From the NCBI GenBank assembly GCA_949287305.1, contig CASEFX010000007.1, forward strand, positions 108,548-172,547: 64,000 nt of DNA, in the 5' to 3' direction. Every line of letters starts with the position of its first letter. The first letter of the stretch is position 1. This stretch comes from an uncultured Sutterella sp. (GTDB lineage: Bacteria; Pseudomonadota; Gammaproteobacteria; Burkholderiales; Burkholderiaceae_F). The notes beneath the pieces were generated by a model. The model was given only the letters and a program-made list of their open reading frames with translations, was not told the DNA's origin and made no database searches. The position numbers and the translations under genes are program-made. Positions 36,835 through 43,965 of the stretch are shown one piece after another.

Positions 36835-37590
36835 ATGCGGCTTCTCCGTTATTCGATTCTTCCCCTCCTGATTCTGGGGCTCTGGTGGCTTGTGACCCGA
36901 GGGGGCGCCATTCCGGCGATCCTTCTGCCGCCGCCCGCCGACGTCGGTCGGGCCGCCCTCGAACTCTTTTCCTCGGGCGAAGGCTTTCGTCATGCGGGAA
37001 CGTCGCTTCTGCGCGTATTCGCGGGCTACGGCATCTCGAGTCTTGCGGCCCTCACGCTCGCCGCGGTACTCGCGCGATCCCCCAAACTCGAAGCGGGCGC
37101 TCACGTCGTTTTGGAGTCGCTTCGCGTCGTGCCGCCCTTGTCCCTCATTCCGCTTTTGATCCTCTGGCTCGGGATCGACGAGGCGCCCAAACTCGCGATC
37201 GTCGTTTTGGCGAGTTTCTTCCCGATTTATCTCTCGACGATCGCCGCCCTCAAGGCGGCCGAGGTCCGCTACGGGGAGCTCGCCGACTATCTCGCGCTCA
37301 CGCCTTCCGAACGACTTCGCCACGTGCTCCTGCCGGGGGCGGCGCCGCAGATCCTGACGGGCCTGCGGTTGGGCTTCGGCTACGCCTGGCGCGCGCTCGT
37401 GGGGGCGGAGCTCATCGCGGCGAGCTCGGGGCTCGGCTACCTCATTGAAGACGCGGGCGCGCTCATGCACACGGACGTGGTGATGGTTGGGATTCTCACG
37501 ATCGCGTTGCTCGGCGTGGGGCTCGACACGCTCTACAAGCGCCTCATTGAGCGACTTGTTCCTTGGGCCCGCACGGAGGAAAGAAAATGA
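36835..37590 (+). CDS. ABC transporter permease, SsuC/TauC/ThiX type
   Basis: A 251-residue permease with about six membrane segments and the EAA-type loop in YGELADYLALTPSERLRHVLLPGAAPQILTGLR. It resembles importers of sulfonates, taurine or pyrimidine precursors. The last codons overlap the ATPase gene (ATGA at 37587). No periplasmic binding protein gene is adjacent, so the substrate is undefined. Confidence 0.86.
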   Translation: MRLLRYSILPLLILGLWWLVTRGGAIPAILLPPPADVGRAALELFSSGEGFRHAGTSLLRVFAGYGISSLAALTLAAVLARSPKLEAGAHVVLESLRVVPPLSLIPLLILWLGIDEAPKLAIVVLASFFPIYLSTIAALKAAEVRYGELADYLALTPSERLRHVLLPGAAPQILTGLRLGFGYAWRALVGAELIAASSGLGYLIEDAGALMHTDVVMVGILTIALLGVGLDTLYKRLIERLVPWARTEERK

Positions 37591-38327
37591 AGGGAGTGAT
37601 CGTTCACTTTCATTCGCTGACGCAGCGCTTCAAGAGAGACGACGGCGCCTTCGTGACGCCGATCGACGGTCTCACGCTTACGCTCGAAGCGGGGAGCGTG
37701 ACGGCGCTTCTCGGGCGATCGGGCTGCGGCAAGACCACGCTTTTGAGAATCACCGCGGGGCTTCTTGCGCCCACGTCGGGGCGGGTCGAATTCGATCCGC
37801 CGGCACCCCGCCTCGGGATGGTCTTTCAGGAGCCGAAACTTCTCCCCTGGAAGACGGTCGCGGAAAACGTGGCGCTCGCCGTTCGGCATCTTCCGGAAAA
37901 GGAACGAAACGACCGCGTTGCGGAAGTTCTCGAGCCCGTGGGGCTTTCTGCCTGGAAGGAAGCGTTGCCCGGCGTCATCTCGGGCGGCATGGCGCAGCGT
38001 GCGGGTCTCGCGCGGGCGCTCGTCTCGGACCCGGCCCTTCTGCTCATGGACGAACCCTTCGGGGCGCTTGATGCGCTCACGCGCCTTACGCTTCAGGACG
38101 AGTGCCTGCGGCTTTTTGAAAAGAGCGACATGACGGTCTTTCTCATCACCCACGACGCCCGCGAAGCGGTGCGTCTCGCCGACCGCATTCTGGTGCTCGA
38201 CGAAGGGGCGATCACGCTCGACATGGCGCTCACGCTTCCGCAGCCGAGGGCGCCCGAGGATCCGGCTCTGGCCGCGGCGGAGAGAAAGGTGCTTGACGCG
38301 ATCTTTCGCAGGGAAGGAACCCGATGA
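37587..38327 (+). CDS. ABC transporter ATP-binding protein
   Basis: A 246-residue ATPase partner of the preceding permease. Walker A GRSGCGKTTLL (about residue 42), Q-loop FQEPKLLPWKT, a signature that reads SGGMAQRAGLARAL and Walker B LLLMDEPFGALD, then the H-loop LITHDAREAVRLAD. This is the SsuB/TauB/ThiZ type. Start 37587 follows GGAGGAAAGAAA; an alternative at 37563 adds eight residues. Confidence 0.9.
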   Translation: MKGVIVHFHSLTQRFKRDDGAFVTPIDGLTLTLEAGSVTALLGRSGCGKTTLLRITAGLLAPTSGRVEFDPPAPRLGMVFQEPKLLPWKTVAENVALAVRHLPEKERNDRVAEVLEPVGLSAWKEALPGVISGGMAQRAGLARALVSDPALLLMDEPFGALDALTRLTLQDECLRLFEKSDMTVFLITHDAREAVRLADRILVLDEGAITLDMALTLPQPRAPEDPALAAAERKVLDAIFRREGTR

Positions 38328-38743
38328 GCGAAACAAAATCGATGGAAAGTGCCCGTGACCTTCTCAGCCTCTGGTTTAAGGAAGAGTTCGCCAAGGGGCG
38401 GTGCGACGCGTGGGAGCGGTTCTTCCGCGAAGACCTGCGGGTGACGACGGCGACGGGCGAGGAACTTTCGACCCTTGCTGACTGGTGCGCGGCGTACGCC
38501 CGAAGCGTCAACGACCGGCCGCTTGCCGGAGCGGCCGAGACGGCAACCTTTGCCGAGGGACCGGAAAAGGCCGCGCTCTTTTGGACCGCGGCGGACGAAA
38601 AGGGCGGTGCCCTTCACGGGGCCTTTCTTGCGGAGAGCGGAGCGGGGCGCATCGTGAAGCTCCTCTGCCTGGAGAGCGCGTTGGCAACTCTGGCGTCGTC
38701 CGAAGACGACGGGTCGCTGCCCGACGGGAACTGGTGGTTCTGA
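38324..38743 (+). CDS. Small protein of unknown function coupled to the ABC transporter
   Basis: A 139-residue soluble protein whose ATG overlaps the ATPase stop by four bases, so it belongs to the same operon. The layout (N-terminal helix FKEEFAKGRCDAWERFFREDLRVTTATGE, later beta-strand segments such as AALFWTAADEKGGALHGAFLA) suggests an NTF2/SnoaL-like fold. No signal peptide is visible, so it is not a binding protein in the usual sense. Function unknown. Confidence 0.7.
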   Translation: MSETKSMESARDLLSLWFKEEFAKGRCDAWERFFREDLRVTTATGEELSTLADWCAAYARSVNDRPLAGAAETATFAEGPEKAALFWTAADEKGGALHGAFLAESGAGRIVKLLCLESALATLASSEDDGSLPDGNWWF

Positions 38744-38777
38744 GTCCCCGGGCTCAAAAATTCTCTGGAAAAAGGAA

Positions 38778-38804
38778 CCCGCCGGGGCTGTAGTCACCGG
38801 CGGG
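38778..38804. terminator. Hairpin between convergent genes
   Basis: Stem CCCGCCGG/CCGGCGGG (38778-38785 with 38797-38804) between the ABC operon and the minus-strand gene at 38832. On the minus strand it is followed by TTCCTTTTTCC. Confidence 0.72.
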
Positions 38805-38831
38805 AGAACGAGAGTCAAACTGTCTCAAACG

Positions 38832-39434
38832 TCAGGCGATCGGAGGCAGCGGGCATTCCTTCTTGTCAGCCCGCTTGCCGCAGTACACCTCCACATCGAG
38901 GCAGAGTACGTCGACCATGGCGGCGGCCTTCTCGTTAACCGTGTCCGGAACGCGGCCGGCCTGGTTTTCGAAGATGCGGCGCAACGCGTGAAGCTTTTCC
39001 TTCCCTTCGAGCTGGCGCATGCGGCCCACGCCCGTGAGGCTGCGGTAGGACCAACCGCTCGAGCCCGGATCCTTTTCGTTGATGGCGCTGGCGAGGTCGC
39101 AGTGAATGTCGAACGCGACCTTGTTGTTCTTTTTGAGAATCTCACGCTTGCGACCTTCCTTGATGGCGCAGTGCATGTAGAGCTTGAGCTTGCCGTCCGT
39201 GAAGTCATATCCGTACGTCCAGGGAATGACATACGGTTCATCGCCGTCGACGAAGGCGAACGAGCCCACTCGAGCCTTCTTGAGGGTGTATTCGATTTCC
39301 TTAAGGTCGGTCATCGCGCGGTCTTTGAAGCGAAGTGCGTGCGGGTGCATGCCTTGGTCGGCGGCAAAGACCGAGGGAGCGACCGCGGCGGCGGCAAGGC
39401 CGGTCAGAAAGGTGCGACGGGGGATAGAGGTCAT
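38832..39434 (-). CDS. Tat-exported pyridoxamine-phosphate-oxidase-fold flavoprotein
   Basis: A 200-residue protein with a Tat signal (RRTFLTGLAAAAVAPSVFA) followed by a split-barrel FMN-binding domain of the PNPOx/NimA type (RVGSFAFVDGDEPYVIPWTYGYDF, KLKLYMHCA, GRKREILKKNNKVAFDI). Cytoplasmic homologues bind FMN or heme and reduce small substrates. Export by Tat suggests that a cofactor is inserted before transport. Good ribosome-binding site AAAAAGGAG. Divergent from a MocR-type regulator, which probably controls it. Confidence 0.78.
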   Translation of the reverse strand: MTSIPRRTFLTGLAAAAVAPSVFAADQGMHPHALRFKDRAMTDLKEIEYTLKKARVGSFAFVDGDEPYVIPWTYGYDFTDGKLKLYMHCAIKEGRKREILKKNNKVAFDIHCDLASAINEKDPGSSGWSYRSLTGVGRMRQLEGKEKLHALRRIFENQAGRVPDTVNEKAAAMVDVLCLDVEVYCGKRADKKECPLPPIA

Positions 39435-39534
39435 TTTGAACTCCTTTTTGTTCAGTGGGCAAGAGGCATCTTAATTGCCAGTGATCCGCTCGAACCCCTA
39501 CAATTTCGAATTATCTGACCCCAACAGTTTTCCG

Positions 39535-41058
39535 ATGACTTCAGAAAGAAGCCGCAACGATGCTGGCGCTCCGGCGACGCTATTCATCCGGTTGGATCGA
39601 TCGCATCCACTGGGGGAACAACTCGGTCGCCGCATCCGAAATTTCATCCGAGAAAAACGTTTGCTCCCCGGAACCCGCCTTCCGAGCCTTCGCGTCATGG
39701 CAAAGGAACTTGGCATTTCCGTGGACACTGTGCTTGATGTATACCGCCTGCTTTCCGATGAAGGCTGGTTGCGGTCGAGGCGCGGCGCCGGCTTCTTCGT
39801 CAGCGATGATCCGAACGTCGCAGCCGAGCGGAATGAGGTCGACACTGCCGCACCTGATGCCTCCCGCTCCACCGCCTCCAGGCGCCCGTCGCACAACCTT
39901 TTGGATAAGACTGCGCGGGTTCGCGAGCAGCTGGTTCCTGAACAACGCACCTTCACCAAAGCGCCGCTCACCACGTACGCATCCGGCATGAACTGCATTG
40001 CGGAAAAGCATTTCCTCCGCTTCGCGGCTCAACTTGCCCGTTCTCCGTGGCTGCACCACACGTACAGCGATCCGCAGGGCTATCTGCCGTTGCGGCACGC
40101 AATATGCCGGCGATTGTTCAAAAGTCAGGGGATCCAAGTTCGCCCCGAACAGGTGGTCGTGACGAGCGGCTTCGTTCAGAATTTGAGTCTGCTCGCCGAA
40201 GTCCTTTTTGCCCCCGGAGACACGATATGGCTGGAAGAGCCGGGGTACATGACGATCGATTCGATCTTTCGCTTTCGTAATCTGACGGTAACGCCCGTGT
40301 CGGTTGACGTTCTGGGATTTGATGTCGAAAAGGCGCTGGAACTCAATCCGCACGCCAAAGGCGTTTGTCTTTCGCCGGCGTCGCAATATCCAATGAGCGT
40401 TGCGATGTCGGACAATCACGCTTCGGCTCTTCTTGACTGGGCGCGCCGGGATGGTGGTTGGATCATTGAGGACGGAACGGACAGCGTCATCAGTCTCGGC
40501 GGACATCCGTATCGTTCGCTTCTGCAACGCGCGGGAAAGGACGAAACCGTTGTTTACGTGGACAGTTTCTCTTTGCAGATTTCTCCGAGCTTTCGTGTCG
40601 GTTATATCGTTCTGCCGGAGGCGTTTTCGGAAGTTTGCACGGCCGTTAAATACTTGTCTGACCGAGGTTCCGCGGAAAATACTCAAGCACTTCTTGCCGA
40701 ATTTTTGGATTCTGACTCCTACGAGAGTTTCATCCGACGTCTGAACCGGCGCTATCGGCAACGGTTCGAGATGTTGCGCGCGAACGCGGAGGAAACGCTT
40801 TCCCCCTACGGAAAACTTTGGCCGGCTCAGTTTGGTTGTCGAGTGGCGTTTGAACTCTCTGTCCCTGTGAGCGACCGAGCGCTGTGCGCGGAACTCGCCA
40901 AGGACGGCATTTTGCTTCAGCCGCTCAGCGCCTCCTGTCGTGACGGCATGAAAATGAACGGATTGCTTCTGGGTTTCGGAACGTCGTCGGAAGAGGAGAT
41001 TCGCTACGGGGTGAGAAGAATCGCCGAGCACTGCGAAGGTCTTTGGGGTGCTGCGTAA
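39535..41058 (+). CDS. MocR/GntR-type regulator with degenerate aminotransferase domain
   Basis: A 507-residue protein. The N-terminal GntR winged helix (RIRNFIREKRLLPGTRLPSL, ISVDTVLDVYRLLSDEGWL) covers about residues 25-92. A type I aminotransferase-like domain covers 145-505. The PLP lysine is missing: the FSK position of MocR proteins reads SFSLQISPSFRVGY with Leu347. The HQYP block reads SQYP and the EDDYDSE block reads EDGTDSV. It therefore probably does not bind PLP by a Schiff base. GTG/ATG/TTG choices exist; ATG 39535 is used (TTG 39475 upstream). Lower GC at third positions than neighbours in places. Confidence 0.84.
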   Translation: MTSERSRNDAGAPATLFIRLDRSHPLGEQLGRRIRNFIREKRLLPGTRLPSLRVMAKELGISVDTVLDVYRLLSDEGWLRSRRGAGFFVSDDPNVAAERNEVDTAAPDASRSTASRRPSHNLLDKTARVREQLVPEQRTFTKAPLTTYASGMNCIAEKHFLRFAAQLARSPWLHHTYSDPQGYLPLRHAICRRLFKSQGIQVRPEQVVVTSGFVQNLSLLAEVLFAPGDTIWLEEPGYMTIDSIFRFRNLTVTPVSVDVLGFDVEKALELNPHAKGVCLSPASQYPMSVAMSDNHASALLDWARRDGGWIIEDGTDSVISLGGHPYRSLLQRAGKDETVVYVDSFSLQISPSFRVGYIVLPEAFSEVCTAVKYLSDRGSAENTQALLAEFLDSDSYESFIRRLNRRYRQRFEMLRANAEETLSPYGKLWPAQFGCRVAFELSVPVSDRALCAELAKDGILLQPLSASCRDGMKMNGLLLGFGTSSEEEIRYGVRRIAEHCEGLWGAA

Positions 41059-41166
41059 AAGGCCCCTTTTCTAGCGTGACCAGGCACAATACAATGGTAC
41101 GTTTCGGTGCGAAGAAGTCGACCGAAGATATTGAAACTCAACAAGAAGACCATAAAGGAACGACGA

Positions 41167-41784
41167 GTGAAAGCGACCGAACAGCAGCGGGCGGCCCGCC
41201 GATTTGCCGAGGCCTGAGGAGAGGCGGACTACGAGAAAGGACAGACGCAAACCTTCTGGCTTTCTCTCTTGCCTGGCGTCATTGCGAGAAATCTTCTCTT
41301 TATTCTTCCCGGTGCGACGCTTTATCACTTCGGCGTTCTGACTTCGTCCGTTCACATGGGGTGGATGCGAACGGTGGCAGGAAGACTCAAGAGCGATTAT
41401 CGGTATTCGGTGGATCTGGTCTACAACGCCTTTGTGTGGCCTGAGCCCACAGAAGCCCAACGCGCAAGAATCGTGAAGACCGCACAGGAGATTTTGGACG
41501 CCCGCGCGCTCTATCCGGACTCCAGTCTGGCAGACTTTTATGACGAAACAACGATGCCCGCGGAACTTCGCAAAGCGCACCGTGCCAACGACGCTGCTGT
41601 TCTGGCGGCGTACGGCTTTAAACCGGACGCTATCGAAGGCGAAATCGTCGCCGCGCTTATGAAGCTTTATCAGCAAAAAGTGACGGAGGTTGAACGAGCC
41701 GAAGCGGAACGCAAGCCCGCAAAGAAAAGAAGCAGGAAGAAGACGGTCAAAGCGGACGAAGCGTCTGCCGGAACGACCGACTGA
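41167..41784 (+). pseudogene. Remnant of an MmeI-type restriction-modification gene
   Basis: A single frame holds both ends of a large DNA methyltransferase/endonuclease. After GTG 41167 comes ATEQQRAARRFAEA, then TGA (41215-41217) where homologues have Trp, then GEADYEKGQTQTFWLSLL, typical of the N-terminus. The next part jumps to C-terminal sequence (FGVLTSSVHMGWMRTVAGRLKSDYRYS, DARALYPDSSLADFYD, MPAELRKAH). The central nuclease and methyltransferase core, several hundred codons, has been deleted. The gene is dead: a nonsense codon plus an internal deletion. Confidence 0.83.
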
Positions 41785-41806
41785 CGCTCTCTGCGCGGAA
41801 AAACAA

Positions 41807-41837
41807 ACGGCCGAACTTCCTTGCGAAGTTCGGCCGT
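41807..41837. terminator. Hairpin after tsaD
   Basis: Perfect 13-bp stem ACGGCCGAACTTC/GAAGTTCGGCCGT around a five-base loop, immediately downstream of tsaD on the minus strand, with TTGTTTTTC following there. Confidence 0.9.
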
Positions 41838-41841
41838 CTTG

Positions 41842-42882
41842 TCAGAGGCGTTCCGTGTCGGTTAGTTGCCAGCGGGGTTTGACCCCGAAGGCGCCCTTGC
41901 CGCGGAGGCTCTCGAGGGCTTCGGGCGTCATGCGCTCGAAGCGCGCGAGCCCGGCCGCCGCGATCATGGCGCCGTTGTCGGTGCAAAGGCGCATGGGCGG
42001 GAAGAAGATTTCGCCGCGGCGCTTCTTCACTTCCGAAATGAGGCGCTCGCGCAATTGACGGTTCGCGGAAACCCCGCCCGCCACGACGACGCGCTTCAAT
42101 TTCGTCTGCTTCATGGCGCGGATCAACTTTGCCGCGAGCACGTCGGTGACGGCGTCGACGAACCCGCGCGCGAGATCCGCGCGGAAGACTTCGTCCTCGG
42201 GATTCGGGGCGTTGCGAACGGCCGTGAGGACGCTCGTCTTGAGCCCCGAGAAGCTCATGTCGAGATTCGGGCTGTGAATCATGGGGCGCGCGAGTTCAAT
42301 GGCGCCCGAACGACCCTTGTCTGCGAGAGCCGACACGGCGGGTCCGCCGGGATAGGGGAGGCCCAAAAGCTGCGCCGTCTTGTCGAAGGCTTCGCCCGCG
42401 GCGTCGTCGAGCGTCTGCCCGAGCATTTCGTAGCGTCCGAAGGATTCGACGCGCATGATCTGCGTGTGTCCGCCCGAGACGAGAAGGGCGAGGAAGGGAA
42501 ATTCCGGCTTCGGGTCCGCAAGGCGCGCCGCAAGAAGGTGGCCTTCGAGGTGATGAATGCCGATCACCGGGATTTCGAGCGCCCAGGCGATGGCGTGCGC
42601 GACGGACGCCCCCACGAGAAGGGCGCCGGCAAGCCCCGGGCCTTCCGTCACGGCGATGCCGTCCAAGTCTTCGCGGCGCTTTCCAGCTTTGGCGAGGACT
42701 TCGTCGGCGAGCGCCACCGCGCGGCGGATGTGGTCGCGGCTCGCGAGTTCGGGCACCACGCCTCCGTAGGCGCGGTGCATGTCGATCTGAGTGTGGAGGG
42801 CGTCCGCAAGGAGCCCTTCCTTGTCCGAAATCAGGGCAACGCCCGTTTCGTCGCAGGAGGATTCGATACCGAGAATAAGCAT
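41842..42882 (-). CDS. tsaD: tRNA threonylcarbamoyladenosine transferase TsaD
   Basis: A 346-residue enzyme of the t6A37 tRNA modification pathway, acting with TsaB and TsaE. N-terminal [14 protein letters not shown], metal-binding HHLEGH near residue 110, the SGGHTQI block, [11 protein letters not shown] and the [14 protein letters not shown] region are present. The frame extends upstream to 43017, but MLILGIESS is the family start. It is divergent from rpsU, a common arrangement. Confidence 0.96.
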   Translation of the reverse strand: MLILGIESSCDETGVALISDKEGLLADALHTQIDMHRAYGGVVPELASRDHIRRAVALADEVLAKAGKRREDLDGIAVTEGPGLAGALLVGASVAHAIAWALEIPVIGIHHLEGHLLAARLADPKPEFPFLALLVSGGHTQIMRVESFGRYEMLGQTLDDAAGEAFDKTAQLLGLPYPGGPAVSALADKGRSGAIELARPMIHSPNLDMSFSGLKTSVLTAVRNAPNPEDEVFRADLARGFVDAVTDVLAAKLIRAMKQTKLKRVVVAGGVSANRQLRERLISEVKKRRGEIFFPPMRLCTDNGAMIAAAGLARFERMTPEALESLRGKGAFGVKPRWQLTDTERL

Positions 42883-42941
42883 AGTGTGGGCATTGTAGAG
42901 ACTTTCTGAGGAGACGATGGGAAAAAATCGTGCGCAACGGT

Positions 42942-42971
42942 TTGCAGTGAACCCATGGTTTGTGGCAAAAT
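42942..42971 (+). promoter_or_regulatory. Candidate promoter of the rpsU-dnaG-rpoD operon
   Basis: TTGCAG (42942-42947) and CAAAAT (42966-42971), 18 bases apart, lie in the divergent tsaD-rpsU region about 90 bases before rpsU. Confidence 0.6.
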
Positions 42972-43062
42972 CCTCTACTTTCCTGTGACCGTTCTTGCCC
43001 CGGAACCAGAACGTCACCCTTGTCCATAGTCATTTCCGGGTCATCACACAACTGAGGTTTGA

Positions 43063-43275
43063 ATGCCTACCATTCGCGTCAAAGAAAACGAACCGTTTGA
43101 AGTGGCCCTCCGCCGTTTCAAGCGCACCATTGAAAAGTCCGGCCTTCTCACGGAACTCCGCGCCCGCGAGTTCTATGAAAAGCCCACCGCCGAACGCAAG
43201 CGCAAGAAGGCTGCCGCCGTCAAGCGCCACTACAAGCGTCTTCGCAGCATGATGCTGCCCAAGAAGCTCTACTAA
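43063..43275 (+). CDS. rpsU: 30S ribosomal protein S21
   Basis: A 70-residue basic protein: [27 protein letters not shown] at the start, a lysine/arginine-rich C-terminal helix ([19 protein letters not shown]). S21 sits near the anti-Shine-Dalgarno region of 16S rRNA. First gene of the macromolecular synthesis operon. Confidence 0.97.
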   Translation: MPTIRVKENEPFEVALRRFKRTIEKSGLLTELRAREFYEKPTAERKRKKAAAVKRHYKRLRSMMLPKKLY

Positions 43276-43353
43276 TTCGGTTTACCCCCGAATTCGTTCG
43301 CGAAGGGACTTCTCCCTTCGACACTCAAAACTTTTCCCTCACGAAGGATGGTG

Positions 43354-43797
43354 ATGATTAAGGACAGAATCCGCGAAGATATGAAGGCGGCGATGCGTTC
43401 GCACGAAGCCGCGCGTCTGAGCACGATTCGTTTGCTCCTTGCCGCGATCAAGCAGCGTGAAGTGGATGAACGAATCGAAGCCGACGACGCGGTCGTGATG
43501 CAGGTCATCGCAAAGATGGTCAAGCAGCGCCGCGACTCCGTTCAGCAATACCGTGCCGGCGGACGCGAAGACCTCGCGTCCAAGGAACAGGCGGAAATCG
43601 ATGTGCTCGAAGCCTATCTCCCCGCTCAGATGAGCGAAGAGGAAATCGGCCGCATCATCGACGAAGCCGTCGCCGAATCGGGCGCAAGCGGCATGGCCGC
43701 GATGGGCAAAGTCATGGCCCTCGTGAAGCCCCGCGTGCTCGGTCAGGCCGACATGGGAACGGTGTCCCGTCTCGTCAAGGCGAAGCTCGCTTCCTGA
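43354..43797 (+). CDS. yqeY: YqeY/GatB-domain protein
   Basis: A 147-residue protein of the YqeY family (MIKDRIREDMKAAMRSHE, LSTIRLLLAAIKQREVD, then DVLEAYLPAQMSEEEI and GKVMALVKPRVLGQADM). The fold resembles the tRNA-binding tail domain of GatB; it may bind tRNA. I chose ATG 43354 because GAAGGA lies five bases before it; an in-frame ATG at 43348 would overlap that site. Located between rpsU and dnaG, as in many bacteria. Confidence 0.92.
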   Translation: MIKDRIREDMKAAMRSHEAARLSTIRLLLAAIKQREVDERIEADDAVVMQVIAKMVKQRRDSVQQYRAGGREDLASKEQAEIDVLEAYLPAQMSEEEIGRIIDEAVAESGASGMAAMGKVMALVKPRVLGQADMGTVSRLVKAKLAS

Positions 43798-43864
43798 TTC
43801 CCTCGCGCCTAGAACGCACAGCCGTTTTCTTCTTTGCCTAGAAGCAAAACAGCAACACGAAAAT

Positions 43865-43899
43865 GACCGGGATCGCAAAAGCGGCCCCGGTCGTTTTTT
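43865..43899 (+). terminator. Terminator/attenuator between yqeY and dnaG
   Basis: Stem GACCGGG/CCCGGTC (43865-43871 with 43886-43892) followed by GTTTTTTA. In E. coli a terminator between rpsU and dnaG limits primase expression; this one occupies the equivalent position. Confidence 0.87.
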
Positions 43900-43965
43900 A
43901 TATCCGGCGTACCTCAGGCGTGGTACGCTCAAACTTCCATCCGAAAAAGTTTCTTCCTTCCCGCC

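Noticed and set aside
41043..41444. A 133-codon frame after the MocR gene
   Set aside because: It is out of frame with the recognisable restriction-modification remnants and shows no protein-like pattern.
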